DNA of 39,771 nucleotides from Desulfonatronovibrio sp. (GTDB lineage Bacteria > Desulfobacterota > Desulfovibrionia > Desulfovibrionales > Desulfonatronovibrionaceae): positions 1 to 39,771 of the forward strand of contig SKKD01000180.1 in the NCBI GenBank assembly GCA_007121655.1, given 5' to 3'. Both the position numbers and the translations under genes were made by a program. How positions within the stretch are numbered: position 1 is the stretch's first letter; each line of letters begins with the position of its first letter. Positions 1 through 8,013 of the stretch are shown piece by piece. The notes beneath the pieces are model-generated. The model had not been told where the DNA came from. It saw only the letters and a program-made list of their open reading frames with translations, and did not search any database.

Positions 1-48
1 CTCGTTCCACTGATCAAACAGTTTTGCGATTTCTTCCTTGAATTTCAT
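1..48 (-). CDS. 5' end of an unidentified gene (runs off the window)
   Basis: Only the first 16 codons lie in the window. They read MKFKEEIAKLFDQWNE from an ATG at 48-46 on the minus strand, preceded at a good distance by a GGAG ribosome-binding site (minus strand, about positions 56-59). The gene follows the anion symporter in the same direction after about 160 bases, so it may belong to that transcription unit. The start is charged and looks cytoplasmic, without a signal peptide. Too little is visible to name a family. Confidence 0.5.
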   Translation of the reverse strand, partial: MKFKEEIAKLFDQWNE

Positions 49-209
49 GGTGACTTCTCCGTTGTCAGTTTAAATTAAATGCTAATTATAATTATTAATC
101 CGCCAACTGTCATCTTCTTCGATGTTATTGCTGCCGGCATGCCCGGGGCGGGGTTATTTCCGCGGTCCGGACAGGCCGGTAGTTTCCAAATTCTCATGCT
201 CATGTCTTC

Positions 210-1667
210 CTATAGAAGAATGGGCATTCCCATGATGGGCCAGATTAGGATCACTGCCAGACCCACAACTGCCATGAGCAGGATGCTGGCCGGGATGCCA
301 GCGGCAAAGAACTGGCCGCTGGTGAACTGGCCTGAATTGTAGGCAATGGCGTTGGGAGCCGCGCCCACCAGGAGCAGAAAAGGCATGCCGGCGGTTGTCA
401 GGGCGGCAAACAGGATGACCTCGGGTGCCACGCCCAGGTATGGGGCCACCACCAGAGCTACTGGCAGGGAAATGGCAATGGCGGCAACGTTCATGATGAA
501 GTTGGTCATGATCATGACAAAGAAGGCGATGCTTAAAACAAAGATGAACCAGTGGGCATCCTGAAAAAAGCCCAGCCAGTTGATGGCCAGCCATTCCGCG
601 GCCCCGGTCTGCCACAGGCAGAAGCCGATGCTCATGGCCCCGGCGAACAGCAGGATGATGTTCCAGGGGATGTCCTCAAGGTCCTTGATATCCAGGATCC
701 TGAGTACAAAGAACAGGATGGTGGATACCAGGAGGACGGCGGCCTTGTTGAAGACTTCCAGGGCCGGGATGAAGGACTGCAAAGAAAGGAAAAGAATGAC
801 CCCGCCGATAATGACCACGGCGATTATTTCGTGGCGGGTGATGGACCCCATATCCTGGCTGAGCTTGCGGGCCTTTTCCCTGAGTCCGGGTATGGTGGCC
901 TTCTCCGGCTTGAAAAAGACCATGAAGAACCCCCAGAGCAGAAAGACCATGAGCCAGCCTATGGGGAACATATAAAAAGTGAGTTCAAAAAAAGAGATGT
1001 TTTTGCCGGTGATCTCCTGGAAGAATCCCAGGGCCACGATGCCCCGGGCCGCACCCAAAAGGGTGACGATGCTTCCGGCCCCGGCTACAAAGGCCATGCC
1101 GATGAACAGGCCCTTACCAAACCTGGTGGGCTTGTTGCCTTCGCCGTACAGGGCGTAAATCGACAAAAGCAGGGGATACATAGTAGCGGCCACCGCGGTA
1201 TGGGCCATGAGATGGGTCAGAAGGGCGGTGACTACGAAGCAGCCCAAGTATATCATGCTGGTGCGCTCGCCCACAATGATAAGCATCTTGTAGGCCAGGC
1301 GCCTGGTGATGCCCACCTTGGTGAACACGGCTCCGATGACCAGAGATCCGAAAATAAAGAGCACCGCCGGGTCCATGAAGTCATTGAACGCGTCCTTGGC
1401 CGGGCGGATGAAAAACAGAGCCTGGGTGACACCGATGGTCAGGCCGGTCACTCCGATGGGCACCACTTCAAACACCCACCAGATCCCGGCCATGAGAAAA
1501 AGGCCCAGGGCGGCCTTGCCCTGGGGAGAAAGATTGAAGGCTGTGCCCATGGGGTCTATGGCATCGGGCCAGGGAGGTGAATAATAGACTACAAGGAAAA
1601 CTACGATCCCCAGGATAAGAAAAAACGTTTTAGTCAGATTGATTTTGTTGTCTACGGCGGCAGTCAT
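210..1667 (-). CDS. DASS/SLC13-family sodium-coupled anion symporter
   Basis: A 485-residue polytopic inner-membrane protein with roughly a dozen hydrophobic segments, starting about residue 13. Length and layout fit the divalent anion:Na+ symporter family (SLC13, CitT/DASS), whose members import dicarboxylates, tricarboxylates, sulfate or thiosulfate with sodium. Family-like features include WWVFEVVPIGVTGL near residue 63 and the repeated amphipathic-plus-helix halves. The ATG at 1667 has a strong AGGAGG site that overlaps the stop of the upstream CBS gene 12 bases away, so the two are surely co-transcribed. In a sulfate reducer, sulfate uptake is an attractive role, but the substrate cannot be read from sequence and C4-dicarboxylates remain possible. 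Confidence 0.85.
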   Translation of the reverse strand: MTAAVDNKINLTKTFFLILGIVVFLVVYYSPPWPDAIDPMGTAFNLSPQGKAALGLFLMAGIWWVFEVVPIGVTGLTIGVTQALFFIRPAKDAFNDFMDPAVLFIFGSLVIGAVFTKVGITRRLAYKMLIIVGERTSMIYLGCFVVTALLTHLMAHTAVAATMYPLLLSIYALYGEGNKPTRFGKGLFIGMAFVAGAGSIVTLLGAARGIVALGFFQEITGKNISFFELTFYMFPIGWLMVFLLWGFFMVFFKPEKATIPGLREKARKLSQDMGSITRHEIIAVVIIGGVILFLSLQSFIPALEVFNKAAVLLVSTILFFVLRILDIKDLEDIPWNIILLFAGAMSIGFCLWQTGAAEWLAINWLGFFQDAHWFIFVLSIAFFVMIMTNFIMNVAAIAISLPVALVVAPYLGVAPEVILFAALTTAGMPFLLLVGAAPNAIAYNSGQFTSGQFFAAGIPASILLMAVVGLAVILIWPIMGMPILL

Positions 1668-1679
1668 TTATTTTTCCTC

Positions 1680-2228
1680 CTATGTTTTATCCAGTTTGCA
1701 TACTTCAATTTGTGAACGGATGAGGTTGAACAGATCAATGGACCTGATGATACCTGCAAATTCCCTGTTCTCATCAAAAACCATCAGGCTGTGGAGCTGG
1801 TTGACCACGATCTTATGAATGGCCGAGTTAAGATTATCGTCTATACGGATAGTTTCCGCCTTGGAAAACTTGAGGATGATATCCCTGACGATTATCTGAG
1901 GGGACTTGGAACAAAGATCTTCCAGAGGATTTGCCCATGGAGCGCTTTCCCGGAAAATCTGCTCCACCAGGTCGCCGCTGATGCCGAATCTTGAAAGCCC
2001 GGATACCTGACTGTACTTGGGTTCGATGCCGCGCATGACATCAAAGATATTCAGGTGAGAAATGATTTTGCCGGAATCGTCCTTGACCAGGATCGTGCTG
2101 TGCGCCTTATCTCCTTTTTCCTTCTGGTGCTTGTTCAGCTCCATGACGGCATCAAACAGGGATGCCGAATCAGAAATGGTGATATATTCATCTTTTGGCA
2201 CCATAAATTCCCTGACTGTCTGTTCCAC
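1680..2228 (-). CDS. CBS-domain-pair protein
   Basis: A 182-residue soluble protein with two CBS motifs, about residues 5-68 and 112-172, separated by a roughly 40-residue insertion. CBS pairs usually bind adenine nucleotides (AMP, ATP, S-adenosylmethionine) and act as energy sensors, often gating a transporter or enzyme. The start is GTG at 2228, chosen because AGGAGG (minus strand, 2238-2243) sits at a normal distance. It lies 12 bases upstream of the DASS symporter in the same direction, so control of that transporter by cellular nucleotide state is the simplest inference. The insertion between the domains and a catalytic role, if any, are not recognised. Confidence 0.85.
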   Translation of the reverse strand: MEQTVREFMVPKDEYITISDSASLFDAVMELNKHQKEKGDKAHSTILVKDDSGKIISHLNIFDVMRGIEPKYSQVSGLSRFGISGDLVEQIFRESAPWANPLEDLCSKSPQIIVRDIILKFSKAETIRIDDNLNSAIHKIVVNQLHSLMVFDENREFAGIIRSIDLFNLIRSQIEVCKLDKT

Positions 2229-2404
2229 TTTGATAAACCTCCTGAAAATAGTGTTAGGGCATTAGAATACATGAAGTTTCTTCCATTATCCCGGTTATGG
2301 AGAAATATTAACGCATTGATACGGTTAAAGGGTTATAGAGTTTTCCATGCGAATGTTCAGCCCCTGCCATCCAATTCTATTTTTCATAAACCAGCTCGCA
2401 TCCT

Positions 2405-2448
2405 AAAAAATATTTGTCTTGCTTTCAAAAAATATTTGTCTTGCTTTC
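2405..2448. repeat. 22-bp perfect tandem duplication
   Basis: A 22-base AT-rich unit ending in TTGTCTTGCTTTC is present twice head to tail with no mismatch. It lies about 180 bases upstream of the CBS gene start. It could be a recent replication slip or a doubled binding site. Confidence 0.85.
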
Positions 2449-2618
2449 TAAGTCGTTTGATCCAGGACTGAACTAGAGTTGCTCCGAACAGTCAGTTCTT
2501 TGTTATTTTTTTCTCAAAGCTTGAGCTGTCTTTTATTATTGTGAATTTAGCGTAAAAAATAAGTATTGATTTAATATCAGGTAACGAATGTTCCTAATGG
2601 ATGCACCTTGTAAAAGAG

Positions 2619-2678
2619 TCCTGCGGGCAGGAGTATTTCAGATGCTCAGGGGGGTGGTATTGTCCACCGTTTTGTTTT
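2619..2678 (+). ncRNA. Possible small RNA 3' end with terminator
   Basis: Three hairpins lie in a row: TCCTG-CGGG-CAGGA (2619-2632), GAGTAT-5 nt-ATGCTC with one G-T pair (2631-2647), and GGTGG-6 nt-CCACC (2653-2668), the last followed by GTTTTGTTTT as in a Rho-independent terminator. The first two share two bases, so they compete. No open frame ends here, and the next plus-strand gene is 800 bases away. A free-standing small RNA of perhaps 100 bases is possible. It matches no riboswitch class I know. Confidence 0.3.
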
Positions 2679-3109
2679 ACTTTCACTTTTTGTGTGAAGT
2701 TTATCTCAATTTTTCAGACAGTTCCAGCTATTGTATGATTTTGCCCTGCAGATAAGGACCAGGCAGGATATCCCGCAAGTCCGAAACAAATATAAATGTC
2801 CTTTTATGACTGGTTGTAGCCGGATAAATTTGGAAAGGAACTAACCTGTTTTTTTAACGCATGCAACATAAAAAAACCCTCTGTCGCAAATTGCAACTGG
2901 GAAAAATGCCAGTGAAAAAGCCCCTGTCTGTCATGATAATGATTTGACAAGCCATAATGAAAAGATAAATATCCGTCAGATTGGCAAGTTGTTGAAAATA
3001 TTTTCAATTCCTGCCTCGCTGCAGGTTGTGTTAAACATTGAAGTTGAATCTTTTGAATAAGGAATCTACAACACTCTTCTACGTAATACGTAACTTGAAA
3101 CACTTAAAA

Positions 3110-3421
3110 AACAAATTCAGCATTTTAAAGTTTTGTCATGGAGATTGCTTTGGTCGCTGCGCTCCCTCGCAATGACAGCTGAGGCGTAACCAGGACCGTG
3201 ACTGTAAGGTGTTATTGCGAGCGAGTCTTCTTGCCCTGCCTGCCCAGTTGAATCTCTTCCATTCAACCGGGGTTGAATACACGAAGTGCAGGCGCAAGCC
3301 ACTCAACCGGGGCGAGCGCGGCGGCAATCTAACTGTCAAAGAGGGTTGCGGGCAAGGCGAAGCAATCCAGGCGCACAGGTCATTTAAAGTTATTTGCAGG
3401 TTCGATCCCGGGCCGCCCGGG
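3110..3421 (+). repeat. BIME/REP-like dispersed repeat, copy 1 (with insertion)
   Basis: It shares its left boundary (AACAAATTCAGCAT), its core (CTCGCAATGAC facing GTTATTGCGAG) and its right boundary (CCCGGGCCGCCCGGG, 3407-3421) with the copy at 39337-39548, in the same orientation. Compared with that copy, this one has about 90 extra bases after GCGAGCGAGTCTTC. The extra piece holds the palindrome ATTCAACC-GG-GGTTGAAT. Such paired inverted GC-rich units are typical of REP/BIME or MITE-like elements. They carry no genes, and the open frames across them are spurious. Confidence 0.75.
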
Positions 3422-3471
3422 TGAGATGCTTTTGAGAATACCAAGAAAAACAATTATCCGGAGCAGAAATT

Positions 3472-4542
3472 ATGAAACGGGTTCTGGAAGGGCCTGCGGG
3501 AGGCACAGGAAAAAAACTGGTGACTGTGGAGGGACCCATAGCGGCAAATAAGTGGACATGGGTCGTTGAATCCGGTCTGTATTCCATTGGTCTGGAGTCA
3601 GTCATTCATTTCCATGACTCTCCTGAGCCATTATCCAGGATTTCCAACCAGATGCACAACCTGCTGAAAAGGTTCGGCCTGCCCGGAACCTTCGTGGACT
3701 GGAAAACCATGTCCAACCACCGCCTGCGGGACATGGTAAATAAAAACAAGACCCCTCTGGTCATCAGTCTGCAGGGAATGATTGACAAGAAGACTGTGGA
3801 GGATATCCGCGGGCTCAACCCCATCATCAGGATCATTTACTGGTGGGGGCCTCCTGTGCGCCGGGAAGATCAGATCCTGAGAATCATGGAAGTGGATGGT
3901 TTTGTTGATATCCTGGCCCTTTCCTTTGAGAAGGATGTTCAGCTTTTGCGATCCAGAGGGGCCAAAAGGATAGCGCACATGCCTTTTGCCTCCTGTCCTT
4001 ACCATCACAAGCTCAAACTGAAGGTGACATCAAGATCGCGGCGCAGGTACGGCCGGGAAGTAATGCTTATCGCCCCTCATGGCGAGTACGAAGAAGAGCT
4101 GGTTTGCAGGACAAGCGAAGTTCTTGGCAGAAAGGTGGATGTCTGGGGGCCGGGATGGTCCGATAATCAATGGGTAAAACACAATGGCCTGATTTTCCCC
4201 CCCCGGAACCTTGAAGCATACGCCACTTCAAGCATAGTCCTCAACCTTCATGGAAAAGACTTTGCAGAACACAACGGACTGAATCCGGCTTTTTTTGAAA
4301 TCCCTGCCGCCGGAGGATTTCAGATCACCGAGGAACAGCCGGTTCTTGATGATCAGCCGTTTTTCCCTCTGGTGGCTACTTTTGGGGATTCCAGGGAACT
4401 TGCCGAAAAGGTCCGCTATTACCTTCACGACCAGGGCGCAAGGGAAGACATGCGTTCCAGACTTCAGGCCCATATCCTGGAAAAAGAAACATATGGACAA
4501 CGTTTTTATGATTTATTCCGGTCCATGGAATTTTCTCTTTAG
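3472..4542 (+). CDS. CgeB-like glycosyltransferase
   Basis: A 356-residue soluble protein resembling the CgeB/YkvP glycosyltransferase group (GT-B fold, Glyco_trans_1_2 C-terminal domain). The clearest signature is in the C-terminal half, where NLHGKDFAEHNGLNP is followed by FEIPAAGGF and TEEQP (about residues 257-290). This matches the nucleotide-sugar-binding end of the family. The N-terminal half (1-150) would bind the acceptor. GGAG at 3460-3463 supports the ATG. It stands alone, with a BIME repeat upstream and a regulator gene downstream, so pathway and acceptor are unknown; cell-surface or flagellin glycosylation are typical jobs of relatives. Confidence 0.65.
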   Translation: MKRVLEGPAGGTGKKLVTVEGPIAANKWTWVVESGLYSIGLESVIHFHDSPEPLSRISNQMHNLLKRFGLPGTFVDWKTMSNHRLRDMVNKNKTPLVISLQGMIDKKTVEDIRGLNPIIRIIYWWGPPVRREDQILRIMEVDGFVDILALSFEKDVQLLRSRGAKRIAHMPFASCPYHHKLKLKVTSRSRRRYGREVMLIAPHGEYEEELVCRTSEVLGRKVDVWGPGWSDNQWVKHNGLIFPPRNLEAYATSSIVLNLHGKDFAEHNGLNPAFFEIPAAGGFQITEEQPVLDDQPFFPLVATFGDSRELAEKVRYYLHDQGAREDMRSRLQAHILEKETYGQRFYDLFRSMEFSL

Positions 4543-4660
4543 GCTGTCTTGCTAACAGCGTGAGTTTGGGGTAATATTAAAACAGTTTGCCAGAGTCAGG
4601 TTAACGGTTAAGCGATGTTTTATTCTTTTTCAGGGCGTTTTTACACCTAATCCATAATCC

Positions 4661-6013
4661 ATGCCTTTTATGTCGCCAAAAACAAAAAATAAAGAGCCGT
4701 GCAGCGGTTTCAACTGTTCCATTCTGGAAAGCGTCTCCGATGGGGTGTTTACCGTTGATGGACAGTGGCTTATTACTTCCTTCAACCGGGCAGCCGAGTT
4801 AATTACCGGCATTTCCAGGAAAGAGGCTGTTGGTCGTCCATGCTGGGAAGTTTTTCATTCCAGCCTGTGCGAATCGGAATGCGCCCTGAGATATACCAGA
4901 AAAACCGGAAAAACGGTGGTGGGAAAAACCTGCTACATTGTGGACGCCAGGGGAAGACGTATCACCATCAGCGTTTCCACTGCCCTGCTGAAAAATGTCC
5001 ATGGCGAGGTGGTGGGCGGTGTGGAAACCTTCAGGGATTTGAGCGAAATGGAAAGTCTGCGCTTGAAATTCAAGGGTGATTTTGACATGGGCGATCTTAT
5101 CAGCCACAGTCCGGCAATGCAAAAGGTACTTGAAGTCACGCCGGCTGTGGCGGAAACCGCCACTACAGTCCTGATTCAGGGTGAGACCGGGACCGGCAAG
5201 GAACTGGTGGCCAAGACCATCCATGCTTTGAGCCTTGGAGGCAAAGCCCCTTTCGTGGCCATTAATTGCGCCGCTCTTCCTGACACTCTCCTGGAGTCGG
5301 AACTGTTCGGGTACAAAGCCGGAGCTTTTACCGGGGCGCAGAAAAACAAGCCCGGCAAGTTCGCCCAGGCCAGGGGAGGAACCCTCTTTCTGGATGAAAT
5401 AGGAGACATGAGCCTGAGCATGCAGACCAAGCTTTTGCGGGTGCTGCAGGAGAAGTGCTTTGAGCCTTTGGGGGCCTTTGCTTCGGAAAAAACCGATGCC
5501 CGGATCATCGCCGCCACCAATAAGGACCTTAAACATCTGGTGGATATCGGAGCGTTTCGTCAGGATCTTTTCTACCGCGTCAATGTCGTTCGCATCGATC
5601 TCCCCCCCCTGAGAGACCGGAAAGAGGATATCCCTTTTCTGGCCGGGCATTTTGTGGAACGGTTCAACCGTTTGTTCAACCGGGAAATTACCGGCGTGGA
5701 TCCCCAGGTTTTGTCCCTGTTCATGGCTTATGAATGGCCCGGTAACATCCGTGAACTGGAAAACATTATGGAAAGGGCCTTTGTGCTTTGTCGTCATGGT
5801 GAGATAAAACGCAGCCATCTGCCCCGTGACCTGATCCTCAAGGAAGGAAAAGCCGGTGAAGTCCCCAGCATGTCAACCATCAAGCAGGGCCTGGAAGCCG
5901 GCAACATTTCAAGAGCCCTGAAGCAGACTCAAAATAATCTGTCCCAGGCGGCCAAACTGCTGGGCATACACAGAAGCACCCTCCATCGCAAGATCAAAAA
6001 GCTTGGTCTTTAG
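4661..6013 (+). CDS. Sigma-54-dependent activator, PAS-AAA+-Fis HTH
   Basis: A 450-residue enhancer-binding protein in the usual three parts. A PAS sensor domain (about 16-130) is followed by a sigma-54 AAA+ domain (about 145-375) with Walker A GETGTGKE (174-181), the sigma-54-contacting GAFTGA loop (221-226) and Walker B TLFLDE (241-246), then a Fis-type helix-turn-helix (about 415-448). There is no receiver domain, so it senses through PAS rather than by phosphorelay. The PAS domain has a C-x3-C pair (C70, C74) plus C61 and C91, which suggests redox or metal sensing. No clear ribosome-binding site precedes ATG 4661, and the in-frame ATG at 4670 is a possible start. The nearest sigma-54 promoter is at 6241-6257, so the downstream NifX-like gene is the likely target. 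Confidence 0.93.
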   Translation: MPFMSPKTKNKEPCSGFNCSILESVSDGVFTVDGQWLITSFNRAAELITGISRKEAVGRPCWEVFHSSLCESECALRYTRKTGKTVVGKTCYIVDARGRRITISVSTALLKNVHGEVVGGVETFRDLSEMESLRLKFKGDFDMGDLISHSPAMQKVLEVTPAVAETATTVLIQGETGTGKELVAKTIHALSLGGKAPFVAINCAALPDTLLESELFGYKAGAFTGAQKNKPGKFAQARGGTLFLDEIGDMSLSMQTKLLRVLQEKCFEPLGAFASEKTDARIIAATNKDLKHLVDIGAFRQDLFYRVNVVRIDLPPLRDRKEDIPFLAGHFVERFNRLFNREITGVDPQVLSLFMAYEWPGNIRELENIMERAFVLCRHGEIKRSHLPRDLILKEGKAGEVPSMSTIKQGLEAGNISRALKQTQNNLSQAAKLLGIHRSTLHRKIKKLGL

Positions 6014-6127
6014 CCTTCCCCTTTCTCCATTGACTTCTAAAAACCGCTTAAAAAAAATTAGCTGAAATTCTGCATTAATGTCCTAACCTGAGAGTATTTT
6101 CAGGCTATTGAAGCAGTCTTTCAAATT

Positions 6128-6154
6128 GCTACAGTTGCACTGCTCAACTGTAGC
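6128..6154. promoter_or_regulatory. Perfect inverted repeat, likely activator binding site (UAS)
   Basis: GCTACAGTTG and CAACTGTAGC are perfect 10-base arms around a 7-base centre. It lies about 115 bases after the activator gene and about 90-115 bases upstream of the candidate -24/-12 promoter, the normal distance for an enhancer bound by a Fis-type regulator. No T-tract follows, so a terminator is less likely. Confidence 0.6.
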
Positions 6155-6240
6155 TTCTCTGCGACAGGCAGGCAAAGATCCCGTCCCAAAAAATATAAGC
6201 ATATCAACGTCTTGTGATCAAGAGACAGACCAAAGCTCCA

Positions 6241-6257
6241 TCGGCATGTTTAATGCT
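6241..6257 (+). promoter_or_regulatory. Sigma-54 (-24/-12) promoter candidate
   Basis: CGGCATG-TTTA-ATGCTT keeps the invariant GG (6243-6244) and GC (6255-6256) with the required 10-base spacing, and fits most of TGGCACGN4TTGCW. Transcription would start near 6268, giving a 20-base leader that contains the GAGGT ribosome-binding site (6275-6279) of the NifX-like gene. Confidence 0.6.
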
Positions 6258-6287
6258 TTTTCCTGATTTTAATCGAGGTCAAAGCTG

Positions 6288-6701
6288 ATGATGATCGGAA
6301 TATGCACATGGAACAATCTCGTGGCTCCTGTATTCGATGTGTCCGGCACAATACTTCTGGTGCAGACATCTCCTGGCCGCAGAGACATCCTGGAACAGGA
6401 AGACATATCTGTCTGCGACAATCTGGACAAAATCCGCCGTCTGACCTCCATGAACATTGAACTGCTGGTCTGTGGCGCCGTATCAAGGCTCTGGCATGAT
6501 ATACTCACCGCCTGCGGCATCCAGGTCATCTCATATATGGCCGGTCCCTGGGACAGGGTACTCCAGGCACTTGATGAAGACAGGCTGGAATCATCCGAGT
6601 TCCGCATGCCTGGTTGCCCTCCGTATATGCAGACCCGCAACCGGGAAGCAATTAATAAAGTGGCTGCGGTCAAAAAAGCATGGATGCGGCAATCTTCATA
6701 A
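6288..6701 (+). CDS. NifX/NifB-C-terminal-like (FeMo-cofactor-binding family) protein
   Basis: A 137-residue protein of the dinitrogenase iron-molybdenum cofactor family (Nitro_FeMo-Co fold). It shows the start IGICTWNN, the family's PVFD at 14-17, the VCGAVSR element at 61-67 and a C-terminal MPGC at 107-110. Members bind or carry metal-sulfur clusters, and many in anaerobes have nothing to do with nitrogenase. No nif genes lie in the window. GAGGT at 6275-6279 selects the ATG at 6288, though the next codon is also ATG. It sits behind the sigma-54 promoter and next to the activator, so it is probably expressed only when the PAS signal is present. A role in metal-cluster handling or signalling is inference. 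Confidence 0.8.
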   Translation: MMIGICTWNNLVAPVFDVSGTILLVQTSPGRRDILEQEDISVCDNLDKIRRLTSMNIELLVCGAVSRLWHDILTACGIQVISYMAGPWDRVLQALDEDRLESSEFRMPGCPPYMQTRNREAINKVAAVKKAWMRQSS

Positions 6702-6888
6702 ACAACCGGGTAAGGTATTACGGTTTATCCACATTTAACAACTAAGAGTGGACAACTCGGACCAAATAATTCGTTGAAATTTGCTGAATAGAATTTCTTT
6801 ATAGAACCTGGCGGAAACCCCTGGAAGTCGCAGGCCGCTCACCAGGCTGTGAATAATAAACGGAACGATATAAAAAAAGGAGGATATT

Positions 6889-7983
6889 ATGTCTAAATGG
6901 CTGAAGCCGCCCTGGCTCGAACTGAACATCATGCTTTTATTCGCGGTTGTGACTTACCTGGTTATTTTCATCGTGGTCACTGCTACGCCAACTCCTGAAG
7001 GAGGCATGGCCGGCGGAGTAATCTGGGGATGGCTGGTGGGCTTTTTCATCATCAGTACCATCATCGCCCTGGTTGCCACCGTGGGAGGAATAGGTGGCGG
7101 AGTTCTCTTCACTCCGTTCATACTGGCCTTTACCCCTATTGACAGCCTCATAGCCCGCGGCACCGGGCTCATAGTGGCCATGTTCAGCGGGCTCATGGCC
7201 ACCGGACCTGTGTGCCGCACCGGCCTGGCCAATGTGAAGATGTGCATCTTCTTGTGCGTGGCCTTTGGTGTTTCCTGCTTCGGAGGGGCCATGGGAGCGG
7301 TGGCGGTGGCCGAGCATCTGGGCGAGTTTGGTGAAGCCGCTGTGCGCATGTTACTGGGTCTGGTCATTGGAGGCCTGATTCTTTATTTTATTTTTGGCGG
7401 TAAAAAAATTGAATGGCCGGATGTCAAGGTCTCAGACAAAATCACCAGGACCCTGGATCTTCGCCAGCCCTTTTACGAGCCGTCCCTGAAAAAAGTTGTT
7501 GATTACGGACTGACCCGCATGGGCTGGCTCTTTTTCGGGATCATGTTCGTGGGCACCGGCTCCGGGTTCTTCGGCATGGGGGCCGGATGGGCTATTGTCC
7601 CTTTTCAGAACGTCATCGCGGGAACACCCATAAAAGTGGCCGCGGCCAACAGCGTTGTCCTGCTGGGCATGGGCGACTGTGTTGCGGTCTGGCCGTACTT
7701 CATGATGGGCGCTCTTGTTCCAATCCTGGCCGCACCCTGGCTGGCCGGCCAGGTGGTTGGGGGTCTCCTGGGCGCGCTGGTCCTGGTCCAGATCAAGGCC
7801 GGATTCGTGCGCTGGCTGCTCATCGGGCTCATGGGCTTTTCCTGCTGGGGTCTCATCACCAGGGCCCTTTCCATGTGGAATGTTATAGAACGTCCGCCGC
7901 ACTGGATGAACGGACTGGTTCTGCTGATACTGCTGAGCTTTGTGATGGTGAACATAGTCAGGGAGTTCAGAAATAATGATTAG
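6889..7983 (+). CDS. TSUP-family (TauE/SafE) sulfite/organosulfur exporter
   Basis: A 364-residue inner-membrane protein with about nine hydrophobic segments and the two-fold repeat of the TSUP family. The glycine-rich start of repeat one (VGGIGGGVLFTPF, about residues 66-78) recurs in repeat two as TGSGFFGMGAGWAIVPF (about 223-239). Family members export sulfite, sulfoacetate or related anions. The large loop between the halves (about 175-210) is polar. The ATG has AAGGAGG nine bases upstream. A small membrane protein follows after 30 bases in the same direction. Sulfite or thiosulfate balance would suit this host, but the substrate is unproven. Confidence 0.85.
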   Translation: MSKWLKPPWLELNIMLLFAVVTYLVIFIVVTATPTPEGGMAGGVIWGWLVGFFIISTIIALVATVGGIGGGVLFTPFILAFTPIDSLIARGTGLIVAMFSGLMATGPVCRTGLANVKMCIFLCVAFGVSCFGGAMGAVAVAEHLGEFGEAAVRMLLGLVIGGLILYFIFGGKKIEWPDVKVSDKITRTLDLRQPFYEPSLKKVVDYGLTRMGWLFFGIMFVGTGSGFFGMGAGWAIVPFQNVIAGTPIKVAAANSVVLLGMGDCVAVWPYFMMGALVPILAAPWLAGQVVGGLLGALVLVQIKAGFVRWLLIGLMGFSCWGLITRALSMWNVIERPPHWMNGLVLLILLSFVMVNIVREFRNND

Positions 7984-8013
7984 TACTAAAAGAATATATG
8001 GAGGAATAAGATT

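Larger units (their letters stand above)
2229..3471. other. Long intergenic region between divergent genes
   Basis: About 1.2 kb without a credible gene. The open frames here are short, lack ribosome-binding sites and have unnatural composition. It must hold the promoter for the CBS-symporter unit (left edge) and for the glycosyltransferase (right edge). It also contains a 22-bp tandem duplication (2405-2448), a hairpin cluster ending in a terminator (2619-2678) and a dispersed repeat (3110-3421), listed separately. Between 2679 and 3109 I see only AT-rich sequence. Confidence 0.7.

Noticed and set aside
552-1580. 342-residue open frame on the plus strand
   Set aside because: It lies entirely opposite the anion symporter, is rich in G, H, D and E with no hydrophobic core, and has no ribosome-binding site. 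The symporter in the other strand is certain.
2804-3103. 99-residue minus-strand open frame in the long spacer
   Set aside because: No family resemblance and no ribosome-binding site. Composition is not that of neighbouring genes.
3117-3453. Several 60-105-residue open frames across copy 1 of the dispersed repeat
   Set aside because: They arise from GC-rich repeat sequence shared with the non-coding copy at 39337, where the frames are not kept.
4799-5818. 339-residue open frame on the minus strand
   Set aside because: It is the mirror image of the sigma-54 activator gene, whose motifs are complete. Low-complexity translation and no upstream signals.
6288-6701. A nitrogenase cofactor gene proper (nifX or nifB)
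   Set aside because: Only the small cofactor-binding domain is present, without a radical-SAM part, and no other nif gene is in the window. The family has many non-nif members.
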